Source: Fonticula-like sp. SCN 57-25
Taxonomy: Eukaryota > Nucleariida > Rotosphaerida
Assembly (NCBI GenBank): GCA_001724245.1
Contig: MEDX01000087.1
Span: 1-20,989, forward strand
Length of the DNA stretch: 20,989 nucleotides
Direction: 5' to 3'
Numbering within the stretch: the first letter of the stretch is position 1; the number at the start of each line of letters is the position of its first letter. Position numbers and translations under genes: made by a program. The notes below the pieces were generated by a model, which had not been told where the DNA came from, ran no database searches, and saw nothing but the letters and a program-made list of their open reading frames with translations. Shown here one piece after another: positions 1-9,837 of this stretch.

Positions 1-1719
1 GCCGACCGCGCGACGGGCTTGGCGGCCACGTTGCTCCTCGAGGCGGTCGTCATTGTCTTTAGCGTCGTGGCGGCCGGCACCACAGGCGCGTCGCCCGTCT
101 GCCACAGCACGCTCGGGTCGCTCAGCACGTCAAGGTAACGCACGCCGCGCACAAGGAACGGCCGCTTCTCCTCGGCCTCCCACGCAGCAAGCTTCTCCTT
201 CAGCTGCTTCTCAATAAGGGGGATCCGCTTCTGGAACCGCGTGCGGCTCTTGCCTTCCTCAAGAAGATTAATCGGGCGCTTGCGGTTCATAAGGCGGCTG
301 CTGTCGCTCGTCATCCGCTGCAAACCGCAACACGATCAGTACACGCCGGAAATAAAAGAATATCAAAGCCGTAAACGTACCGTAAACTCTTCAAAGTCCT
401 GCTTGATCTGGCGGTGCTCGTCAAGCAACGCCGACACCTGCGTGAACGACTCGAGCTTTACCTTGAGCTTGGCAATCTCCTCCTCGTGGGCGGCAAGCGA
501 CTCGTCGGTGAAAACGGCTGGGTGCAGCAGGAAGCGCGTCAGCAACACAAGCAAAAAAGGGAGGGAATACGCACTGTTGAACGCAATGGCAAACTCGGCA
601 CGGCGCTCCTCGGGGTAGTACAGTTGCTCCCACAGGTCGGCGAGCTCGGCGCGCGCGTCCATGACAAACTGCGGGATAGAGTCGCGCTTGCGCTGGCGGC
701 AGCGCTCAAGCTCCTCGCGGCACTGCCCGCGTGTCAGCGCTGAAAAAGAAAGAAAAGCGGCAGCGTACGCGTTCCAAGTCAGAGGTAGCGAGCCCCGCGG
801 TGGTGTCCTTGATGGCGCGGCGCTCGGCTTCGGACACCTTCAGCTTGACCCAGAGCACCTCGAGCTCGACGAGCATGTCGTTCTTCTGGCTGATGCGGCG
901 CGCGCGCTCGTCCTGCAGCACAATACGCTTGCTCTCAAGCTGACGGAGAAGGTCGCCGTTCACCGTCTGGTCAAGGTCGCGCCTAAGGATGCGTTGGTCA
1001 AGATCAGTCTGAGCGTGGATCGCGAGCTCGGCCCAGAGCTGCACGATCGTGGTGCACGTCTGGCGAGCCTGCTGAGCGCGGTTACGCTGTTCAACAATAC
1101 GCGTGTCAGTACAAGCACAAAGTAATTGATAAAGAATTCGGACCTTTTCCTCGTCAAGCTTGCCGAGATCAAGCTCCAACGTCGAGATGCGCGCCGGGGA
1201 CACGTCCTCGCCGACAGCGACCTCGATCACAGGGAGGCCGAGATCGCTGCGCGCCGAACGGATGCGGTCGAGCAGCGAGCGCACGTTATTCAAACGAAGG
1301 TTGTAGCGATCCTGGATTGACTTGTGGATCTGCAGCAGGAGTTGGTGGTGCTTATCGAGCGTCAGGGAATCAGCCTACGTGGTGTGTCAGCGAAACGCGC
1401 AGCGGAGATGGGCCGCGTACATTGGGGAACGAAGGGCAAAGCTCGCCAAGCAGGAGCGCCATCGACTCGATTTCATTATTCATTTTCGCCAGGGAATTTT
1501 TGAGTGACTCGCGGTGATCCTCGGCTTCCTTGGCGGCGTCGCTGCACATCGCGACGATGCGGGCAAGGAGTTCCTGAGGGAAGGTTAGTCTCTTTCGACA
1601 GCGAGGCCCCGGCGTACATTGCGCTTCTGCGTGCGTGTCTCCTCCGCATAGCCGATTAGCTTCTGCGTATTGTCCAAATGTTCAAGTGCCACCCGCACTT
1701 GCTCCTTAATCGACTCCAT
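1..1719 (-). CDS. ASE1: Ase1/PRC1/MAP65-family microtubule bundling protein (3' end outside window)
   Basis: Family role: crosslinks antiparallel microtubules in the spindle midzone and is needed for anaphase spindle stability and cytokinesis. Exons on the minus strand: 1719-1618, 1573-1421, 1374-1144, 1086-769, 722-575, 517-381 and 317-1, giving 468 residues before the window ends. Family PRC1/Ase1 is about 600-900 residues, so only the C-terminal tail is missing. Visible family marks are a helical N-terminus, repeated IVQLWAEL, LWVKLKVSE and LADLWEQL helices, and in the last exon the spectrin-like core signature with NLLEEGKSR and KRPFLVRGVRYLDVL. The ATG at 1719 has an in-frame TGA two codons upstream. 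Two introns (1087-1143 and 518-574) are 57 nt and free of in-frame stops; removing them restores the family's spacing between conserved helices. The donor GTCCG at 1143 is atypical. The gene is divergent from the coiled-coil gene. Confidence 0.9.
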
Positions 1720-1904
1720 TGCTCAGCAGGCAGCGGCAGCGCGATTCAAGATTGAAAAAAAACGGCGGTAACGGTCAGGGTTGCATCGTATCAGAAATCG
1801 TCTCAAGCGCCCTTGGAATTGATTGGAGGTTGCTTTCAGTCATCTTTCGTTGAACACAACGGTGTGAGACGAACCGGGTGGAAACCGCGCCAAACCAGGG
1901 GACG
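1720..1904. promoter_or_regulatory. Divergent intergenic spacer between the ASE1-like and coiled-coil genes
   Basis: These 185 bp lie between two start codons facing away from each other, so they must hold both promoters or one shared promoter. I see an A-run near 1755 and an inverted CCAAT box (ATTGG, about 1822-1826), but no clear TATA box. Nothing else is recognisable. Confidence 0.5.
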
Positions 1905-4209
1905 ATGGCGCATGCACAGCAGCCCGGCGCCCTCGATCACGAGCAAGATCTAGTGCGGCTCATAAATGACATTGCTCCGCTGGAAGAAGGCGATTCTCTG
2001 AGCGAGAATGATGCCGATGTTACGCGGATACCGCTCAATTCTCAACCTCCGTCATCATCATCAGAGCGTACGATGGTTTACACGCGTCGATGCCAAAGCT
2101 CACGCGATCCCAGGGTGGTCCGGGGCGATGGACGATGTGTTTGAAGGATACACTCTGGAGGATCCACTAGTTGACTTTGATATGCCGCCCGACTTTACCG
2201 ACATGCAGCCGCAGGCTGGTGCGTGGCTATCTCGCTTGCCGCGCAGTGTTAACGCGGTGCACAGAGCCGACCAAGCCGACCTTTCTTCCCTTTGAAAAGC
2301 TCGTCTCGGATGAGCGCACGCGGGAGCGTATCGAGTCGCTCACTGCCCACGTGCAGCGCCTTCAGCAGCAGTTGGAAGCGGTGTCGTCCGAGCTGAGCGG
2401 CGCGAGGCAGCAAGCCAAGGCCGCCCTTGGCCGTGCGTTCCCTGGTTTACACCAAGCTGTATCTAATGCACGACTGCAGAGCGCGACGCCGACGTGTCGC
2501 GGGCAAAGCAAGAGTGCGCCCTGCTGAACGCCAAGGTAGAGCAGCTGCGTGAGCGCGACAAGCAGTGCGTTGGGTTGGAAGAGCTTGTGGCCTCGCGCGA
2601 CACGCAGCTGGCCGCTCGCGATGCCGAGTTGAAGGAAAAGGCCGCCGCGGTTGACACGCACCTCGCGACCATTTCTGAATTAACCGAGCGGCTAAAAGAG
2701 CGCGACGCTCGTCTGGAGGCGCAGTCGGCCGAGATCGAGCGCCTTAACGGCGCCCTCGCCGCGCTCGCCGACGGGCACTCTGCGGAAAAATCCGAGCTGG
2801 AAGCGTCGCACGCCGAGAAAATGTCTGCTGCCGAGGAGACGTGCGCTGCGCTGGAGAAGCGCGTTGCCGAACTAGAAGAGCACGCTCGCCAAGCCGCGCA
2901 GCTTGCAGAGAGCCAGGCGTCGCTGGCCGCGCAGCAGCGCGAGTCTGCCGAGCGCGAATCCCAGCTGAGCGCCCAGCTTGCCGAGGCGCAGTCGCGCGCG
3001 TCGCAGCTCGAGTCGCAGCTAGAAGAGCAGAAAAGTGCGACGAAAGCGATCCAGTCGCAGCTGGACGCGAGCGCGCAGCACAACGCGGCGCTCGAGGCGG
3101 ACCTGCGCGCCGCCAGCGAGACCATTGAGGAGCGCGCGGCCGACAGCAGCGAGGACGTGAGCCAGGTGCTGTCACAGCTCGCCGTCGAGCAGCGCCTTGT
3201 TGAGCAGCTGCGAGCGGAGCTGCAGGCCGTTGCGGCGGCGGCGGGCGAGGGCGAGCACGCGCTGCTGCTGCAGGAGCGGGGCAGGGTGCGCGACCTCGAG
3301 GCGGCGCAGGCACGTCTGCGCGGTGAAGTGGACGCGGCGCGGCAGGCGCTTGCCAAGGAAGCAGAGCGCACGGCGCAGCTGCAGCAGGCACTTGACGCGG
3401 CCAGGCGGGGAGGCGCGGCGGCGGGCGGCGCACAAGGGCCCGTCTCAGCCGAGCTCGCTGCTGCGCAGCAGCACATTCGGCTCTTGGTACGGCAAAAGGT
3501 ATACTTTTACGTATTTTCTGACCTTTTTGTAGCATGAGCGGTGCACGCGCCTTGTGCAGATTTACCAGGGTCTCAAGCAGCGGTCAGAGAGCGCGCAAGC
3601 AGAACACGTGACGCAGCTCGAGGCGGTCCGGAATAGGGCCATTGAGGAGATGCAGCAGCTCTTCCGCTCCGAGTTTCTGCGTCGGGAAGGCGAACTCTTT
3701 GAGGTGCTTTTGCAGGAGAAGAAGCGCCTTTCAGAGGATCTTAATCGGTCGCACCAGCTTGACAAGGCGCACGGTACGATTACATGATTCTTTCCCGCCA
3801 TGTTACTGATACTTTTGCAGCGCTCGAGATGCTCCGCCGTGAGCTGAGGCAGCAGACGACCGAGGTGGAGCATTCGCAGTGCCGCCTCGAAAAGGAGGCC
3901 GCTTTGCGCACCCTCGACCAGCAGTACCGCGCCAAGCTTGCCGTCGTGCGCGACGAGCTGGCGTCGCACATGGAGCGCAGCCTGTCGAGCCTGCCGGCGC
4001 CCAGCTACGCGCAGATCCCCGACGCGCGCGCGGCGAGCAGCAGCGCGTACAATTTTGATAGCGGGAAAATGGCGCGGCAGTACCACGTGGGCGGGCAGGC
4101 GAGCTATGAGGCGCCGCAGCGGCCGCAGTACGCGTCGTATGGGCAGCAGGAGCTGCTGGCCCGCAAATACAGGTCGGCCGAGGCGCCGTACGGTTACGCG
4201 TACAAGTGA
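1905..4209 (+). CDS. Large coiled-coil protein of unknown function
   Basis: Not assigned to a family. Exons: 1905-2067, 2114-2218, 2265-2432, 2480-3498, 3533-3773 and 3821-4209, giving 694 residues in one frame. The first ~90 residues are acidic and disordered-looking (LINDIAPLEEGDSLSEND). Residues from about 100 to 615 are almost continuous heptad-rich coiled coil dominated by Ala, Glu, Gln, Arg and Leu. The last ~75 residues are a non-coiled tail rich in Tyr, Ala and Gln, ending YGYAYK. No motor, kinase or membrane segment is seen. The tail conservation cannot be judged here. The intron at 3499-3532 is only 34 nt but has a good CTGAC branch-like site. A structural role at the spindle pole, cortex or vesicle tethers would fit any such coil, so I make no functional call. 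The start is the first ATG of the frame in a GACGATGG context. Confidence 0.85.
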
Positions 4210-4239
4210 GCGTCATATTGCGTCATTTGGCGCATTGTA
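4210..4239 (+). repeat. Three imperfect 10-bp repeats in the convergent 3' spacer
   Basis: GCGTCATATT, GCGTCATTTG and GCGCATTGTA follow each other directly from the base after the coiled-coil stop codon. The rest of the 152-bp spacer (4240-4361) between two convergent genes holds AT-rich sequence such as ATGTAATTTATTGC, a plausible polyadenylation region, and no gene. Confidence 0.5.
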
Positions 4240-4361
4240 CAACATGTAGAGCATCATGTAATTTATTGCAATTCCGCATTTAATCTATCCATATCATGCA
4301 TACTGTACACAAAGGGCATTCATCAACCATTTCCGACGCCTGCACATATGGGCGTGCATCG

Positions 4362-7300
4362 CTAGAATCCTCTAACATTTGTAAAGCGGTTCCGCTTGAA
4401 AAAGGCGCGCAGCCCGAGGTAGTCCGCCACCCAGCTGCCCGACGAGCCGACCTCGATGAGCGTGTTGCGGTCCATGTACGCGTCGCGGCCGGCAAAGACG
4501 CTGTCAACAAACACGTCCACAAAGTCTGGGAGAACATCAGTTTAAAGGAAAGAATAAAAGAAATAAGCGTACCAAGCTGGACGTCGGATGCTGCGTCGGC
4601 GCTTTCGTCGTCGTCGGCGCGAATGATGACGCGCGCGTTGCCGCTGTACGGCCCGACGAGCAGGAACTGCGGAATGTCCAACACGAGGTCGTGCTTGGAG
4701 CGCGACTTTTCCTCGTTGCCGCGCGAGCGAAGCAGAGGGCGCTCATCGGGGAGCAGGATGCGCTCTAAACAAGGAAAGGTATGAGAAGCAGGGAAGGCGG
4801 GAAAGGCGGAAAAGTAGCCAAAAAGTAGCCAAAAGCAGCAAAAAAGCATCAAAAAGGTCCAAGAAACGCACCGTATTCGACGCTCTTTCCGTCGCCGCTG
4901 CCCTGCTGCACCTCGTGGATCGCATACTCATCCAGGCGACTGGCATCCACGTGGACCGCCTCTGCGATGCGCTGCTTGAGCTCTTCTGCCGTCATGCTGT
5001 CACACCACTGCGTGAGCGACATCAAAATATACTATAAAAAGCGCACCTGTCGGCGACTGCAATGCGCTTGTGCGCGACAAACTCGACCTTTGCGCGCGGC
5101 CGCGGCGTAATTGGCGTCAATTCCGGGTTCTCGAGGTACACCGAGATGTGCTTGGTGCCCGGCGCGGCGGCAAGCGGCGACGCCGGCGGCTCCTGCGGTG
5201 TCTTTTGCTTGTCATTAGCGCGTTTGAGGGTCGGCGACGACTTTTCCATTGTGCCGCGCGGGGGCGACTTGGCGTCGGCGCGCTTCATTGACTTTGTGTC
5301 GGTCGAGCGCTTGAGAGTTGAGAGCTTGCTGGCCTGGAGGGCGCGGGTCTCGGCAGCGTAAATTTCGCGCTGGCGAGCGGCAGTCGTCGCAGAGTCATAA
5401 ATGACCTGGGGAATGTTAGAATACCGGAAAATGCGGGGAAAGGGAGGAAAAAAGAGGCAAAAAGGTGCAAGAAAGGGCAAAAAAGTGCATAAATAGTACA
5501 CGAAACAAACAATAAGTATGTCAAGGCGTACATCTGACGCCTTTTGGATGACGAATCTGCACACTTCCTCTGACCCGCTTGTATTCGCCATGACCTGAAT
5601 GGGCATCTCTGACGGTGCGAGCGGGCGCTCATAACAAACATTCATCGCCTCGAGGTCTCCAAACCGCACCTCGTAGAGAATATAATCTTCCTCTACTGCA
5701 CCCTCCTGCCCCGCCGACGCCCTCTTCATAATGTTATTGATGAGCCCCTGGGCCGTCAAGTGCGCGTCAATCGGCACCGACTTGTACTGGTAGTCACGCA
5801 GCGACCGCCGCCCCGACGTCGAAGCGAGCGTCGTTTCCTTTGAAAAGAATACTTGCACGACACCGTGCGGGAGCATATCAACGCGCGAGAATGGCAGGAG
5901 CGACTGCGGCGTCTTTTCCTGCGCGCGGCCAAACATCTTTCTGAGCGTGCCCGTCTTTGGCTTTTCGACCGCCGGCGCGGGCTCCTTGTCCAGAAAAGTG
6001 TCCTTGACGAGCAGGAAGCGCATGTGCTGCTCGACGCTGAGGAGCTTCCAGCGCTCAAAGGCGTCGAGCGGCTTTTCGGGCGACGCAATCTTGCGCTGGT
6101 ACACAATCTTGTTGCCGGGCGCCACTCGGATCTCGAATAGGACAATGTTGCTCGCGTTCATCGAAAGCTGCTTCTTTTCAAGCACGGCCTTGATGACTTT
6201 TTGCGTGTTCATGTCGGACGAGATCTGAAGGGTAGAATAGCCGGTGAAGGCCTGGTCTTGCACCACGGTCGTGTCAAAGTGGACCTGCACAAAGGCAGTG
6301 CGGACCTCGCGAGAGCGGCGGAGCGCCTTGGGGATGACGGGGCGCGTCACCATCAGCGACGTCAGCGCTGAAAAAGAAGCATATTAGCAAAAAAAACACG
6401 ACAGAAATCGACATAAAAATACAGAAAACAACACGAAAAGACACGCCAAACAAATGCATTGCCGCATTCCGCATTGCGTACCTTCGATGACTGTACGCAG
6501 ATTCTCGCGCGAAAAATCGCCATAATGCTCCGGGTCAAAGAGGCGGTACCCCATGGCAAGTCGGTCCTCCACGTCACCGTACGCGAGCCGCCCCAGCACA
6601 GTGACGACATCCTTCAAGTGAACGCGGCCGTCATGGTCCGAGTCGAAAATGCCAAAAATGCCCGTGAGCGCCTGCTCCTGCTCCTCCGTGTCAATGTCGG
6701 TGCGGAGTCGGCTGATCTCGGGCAGAAAATTGAGGAACTCGCGGCGGTCAAAGCCCTTGGGCGACTGCAAAAAGAGCAGCTTGAGACGAAGCGGGTCAAT
6801 GTTGAGCATGCTTGAAAGCATCCTAAACTGCGAAGCGGCGCGCAGCTGCTTCCGCGGGTCCTGATACTTTTCCTGGTCGTCGATCTGGCGCAGCCCTTGC
6901 TTGATGAGCTCGCGCTCCTGGTTCTTCTGCTCCATTGTGATCTGCTTGAGGCGGCGGAACTGATCGGCGGCGAACGCAGCGGCCTTGTCGGCCTCGATCT
7001 GCACGCGGAACTGCTGCTGGCGCTCGGCAAACATGCGGCGCTGCTCGCGCTTGCGGAACGCAGTCTGGATTGTGACGACGGCGCGGCGGAGCGCAACATA
7101 CCTTTTACATAAATTAGCAAACACAGCATCAACATAAACGTTTGCCCGTACTCGCGGCGCTCGCGCGACATGCGGAAGCAGCTCTGCAGCAGGACGACCA
7201 AGTGCGACACCTTGTTCTTGTAGAGCTCCTCAATCTTTATCTGCAGCTCAAACTTCATGTACAGCTTCGTCTTGCCCACCTGGTAGTCCACCTTTTCCTT

Positions 7301-9837
7301 GTAGCCGAGCGCCGCCAGCAGCGTCGAGCACATCTTTGGTGTCACCTTGGACTTGGCGTTGAAGATGATCTGCCGCGGGTTGATGACCCAGTACTTGCGG
7401 TAAAAGTCGTCGAAAGTGAGGCGCAGCGGGTAGCCTTCCCGCCTAAGCCTCACAGTCTGCATGACACCAAGGTAGTTCAGCTCCTTGGCCACCGTGTCGT
7501 CGTGAAAGATCTGCGGCTTCTGCTGATCGTTGGGCTTGATGCAGCAGATAAAGTGCGTGTCGCTGCTCTCGAGGCGCGCGAGCAGCAGCTCCAGCGAGTC
7601 CTTAAAGTACGTGCCGACCGTGCGCACTTCCTTGCGGCGGCCAAAGTCCTTGCTGCTCTTGCCGATCAGCCCGGTGATCGACAGGCGCTTCTTGGAATTC
7701 CGGTCCATCTGCGACTCGCGGCGGAGCGTCAGGTTGCGCAGCAGCGACGAGCTCGGCGTGCGGGCAATAGACGGTGGCCGCGCAGCGGCAGGCGAGCCTG
7801 AGATGGACGGGCGGCCGCGCATGCTCGGGCTGGACGGCGTCGAGGGGGCGGCGTCGGGCGCGGGCGTGATCGGCGTCGCAGCCTCATCAGCAGCTTCCTG
7901 CGGCTCCTCAAACAGCTACGCACCTCAAGGTAAGCACAAGCAAACCAACGAAAGAGTGCCACGAACCGTCCGGATAAAGGCGCTGCTGCTGGCGCGCAGG
8001 CAGTTGAGCATGTCGCCGTGGAAGGTGTCGCTGTTCTTGCTGATAAAGCCCGCGATTTCGTACTCGACCGGCGCCGCAAAGTGCTTAACGACAAAGTGCG
8101 TCTGCGCCATCTGCTGGTTGGTCGGCTTTTGAAAGCACGCGTGGTTGCCCCACTCGCTGCGGATCTTGCCGAGAAGAATCGTGTCGGTCATGTTTTGCAG
8201 CATCGAGTACTCGTCAATGAGGTCAAAGATGCCGACAGGGCGCTGAAATAGGTCAGTTAGATAGGCAGAATAGCAATGAAATACACACCTTTGTGAGCAT
8301 CGTGATGGTGTCCTTGTTGTCATTGTAGTCAATGTACTTCCAGTCGATGCCCTCAAACTTGTACTCTTCCTGCTCGACCTGGAACAGCTTGTAGTTGAAG
8401 AACTGAAACATACGCTCATTGGCATAATTGATGCACAGCTGCTCAAGGCTGTTTGTCTGCTCATCATACTCCAATTAATAAAAATATCAAAGTCAATAGC
8501 GCGTACGGGAAAGTTTTCAAAGCCAAAAATGTCGAGAACGCCAATGTGAAGCACGCCCTCATTCGCGCCGCCTTCCTCCACGTGCTGCATGCTTGCATTG
8601 ATGACCCGCACCAGATGCGTCCACAGCTTGTGGTAGAGCTCCTTGGCAAGCGCATCGCGCGCGTCCGACGCCTGGGCCGCGGTAAGGTTCTTTTGAATGC
8701 TGTCGGCATTGGCGTCGCTGAGCAGCGTGCGGCGGGTCAGGGCGGCAGTCAGACTCGCTGGCGAGATATGAAGCAGCTCGGCAGATATATTGACGGCTAA
8801 AATGGCAGAATAGTTAGACACTAAAATTTGCATGATACTAATCCAAAACACATACCGTTTTCGTTGGCGATGATGGCAGTGTCATCATCGCTGGCGGCAA
8901 TTCCAATGTTGCCGATCTGAAGAATGGCCGACAAGAGCGAAAAGATCTGTGACTGCATGACGGCATCAATACCGTGGGCGAGCATGAGCTCCTTGACGCG
9001 TGCAAAGTTCTCCTCATCGTTGGTCTGCTGCGCCTCTGTGACGGACGAGATGATGTACGAGTAGTTTGAAAAGCTGCTGCCCAAGCGATACTTGTACCGC
9101 TCTTCTTCAGTCGCGCCGCTCAAGAGGGCGTAAAAGATGTGGAATGTGCGCTCCTGCTCGCTGCGCATCACGATGCGCGATTTCTCGAGCAGGTACGACG
9201 TGATCGTGGCCCCCCTCAGCTTTCCAAACCGGTCAAACTGAATAAACATAAACTTGCCAAAGCGCGACGAGTTCCTGTTGCGGATCGTCTTTGCGTTGCC
9301 AAACATCTCAAGCAGGTGCCCCGCCGAGACGAGCTGTCCCTTCACGCGGACATCGCCTCGCCCCGCGAGCTGCGACAGCGCCGTGACAAAGTAGGTGGCG
9401 GACTCGGTCTTTCCGGCACCACTCTCGCCCGAGATCACAACGGACTGATCCTTGGTCTTGAGCAGCATGTTGCGGTAGACGTGCGACGCGAAGCCGTACA
9501 CGTGGGGTGACTCTTGCAGCGACCCAAATGCGGCATAGATCGGGATCAGGCGAGTGTTGTACGTCGGCAGGGTCTAGATCGGCTGCGTCAGCATGCATGC
9601 CCCGTGCGGCCATGCGGTGCGTACCGTGTAGGGGTTCATCGCGATCAGGATGCTCCCAATGTAGGTGTACACCTGGTCCGCCTGGAATCGGACCTTGAGG
9701 TTGGTCAAGATCCCGTTCTCGTCAAACGAAGACAGGCGCGCGAGATCGGTCTGGCCGATCTGCATCGGCGACGCAAGCGCCCGCAAGGTCGCCATCTCGG
9801 CCACCGCGGCGGACGCCTTCACTTTGGCCGCCAGCAT
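4362..9837 (-). CDS. Unconventional myosin: motor, two IQ motifs, EF-hand pair, three RA-like domains
   Basis: Actin-based ATPase motor. Exons on the minus strand: 9837-9625, 9573-8856, 8796-8507, 8468-8289, 8242-7967, 7915-7140, 7101-6482, 6367-5532, 5405-5047, 4996-4872, 4764-4573 and 4525-4362, totalling 1582 codons plus stop. The motor starts almost at once, with no N-terminal SH3-like domain: [15 protein letters not shown] ends at residue 71. P-loop GESGAGKT is at 120-127, switch I is NSSRFGKF, and switch II DIFGFE is at 399-404. The TEDS-rule position, 16 residues before DALAK, is Asp, so no heavy-chain phosphorylation is needed there. Loop 2 (about 560-650) has a long Ser/Pro/Arg-rich insert. 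IQ motifs lie near 797-813 and 826-842. A canonical EF loop [12 protein letters not shown] is at 970-981, followed by a degenerate one at 1006-1017. Three RA/ubiquitin-like segments cover about 1043-1150, 1183-1303 and 1386-1582, the last two separated by a basic Pro/Ser linker. No MyTH4, FERM, TH1 or SH3 domain is seen. The motor call is certain; the RA calls rest on pattern only and the class is unassigned. Confidence 0.93.
4765..4871 (-). repeat. Long myosin intron with A-tracts repeated at about 10.5 bp
   Basis: A 107-nt intron. On the plus strand, A-tracts are centred near 4811.5, 4822, 4832.5, 4842.5, 4853 and 4863.5, embedded in related 9-11-bp units such as AAAAGTAGCC, AAAAAGTAGCC and AAAAGCAGC. 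In the RNA sense these are T-tracts before the TTTAG acceptor. The pattern is that of helically phased, curved DNA; a plain tandem micro-repeat is the alternative description. Confidence 0.75.
5406..5531 (-). repeat. Longest myosin intron with seven A-tracts in near-perfect helical phase
   Basis: A 126-nt intron with donor GTACG and acceptor CCCCAG. On the plus strand, A-tract centres are 5429.5, 5440, 5450.5, 5461, 5471.5, 5481.5 and 5492, so every step is 10 or 10.5 bp. The intron is a multiple of three and has no in-frame stop; if kept it would add 42 strongly hydrophobic residues between the second RA-like domain and the linker. T-richness and good splice sites argue that it is an intron. 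Confidence 0.8.
6368..6481 (-). repeat. Long myosin intron with looser phased A-tracts
   Basis: A 114-nt intron between the EF-hand and first RA exons, with donor GTACG and acceptor TTTTTCAG. A-tracts on the plus strand are centred near 6373, 6392.5, 6406, 6417, 6426.5, 6437.5 and 6449. Steps in the second half are 9.5-11.5 bp; the first steps are less regular. Confidence 0.6.

Noticed and set aside
2463-3476. 337-residue open frame on the minus strand
   Set aside because: It lies opposite the large coiled-coil exon and is a Ser/Ala/Cys-rich shadow produced by GC-rich codons; it has no family features.
5406-5531. A transmembrane-like hydrophobic segment in the myosin tail
   Set aside because: The segment is T-rich, has good donor and acceptor sites and interrupts the tail; it is an intron.
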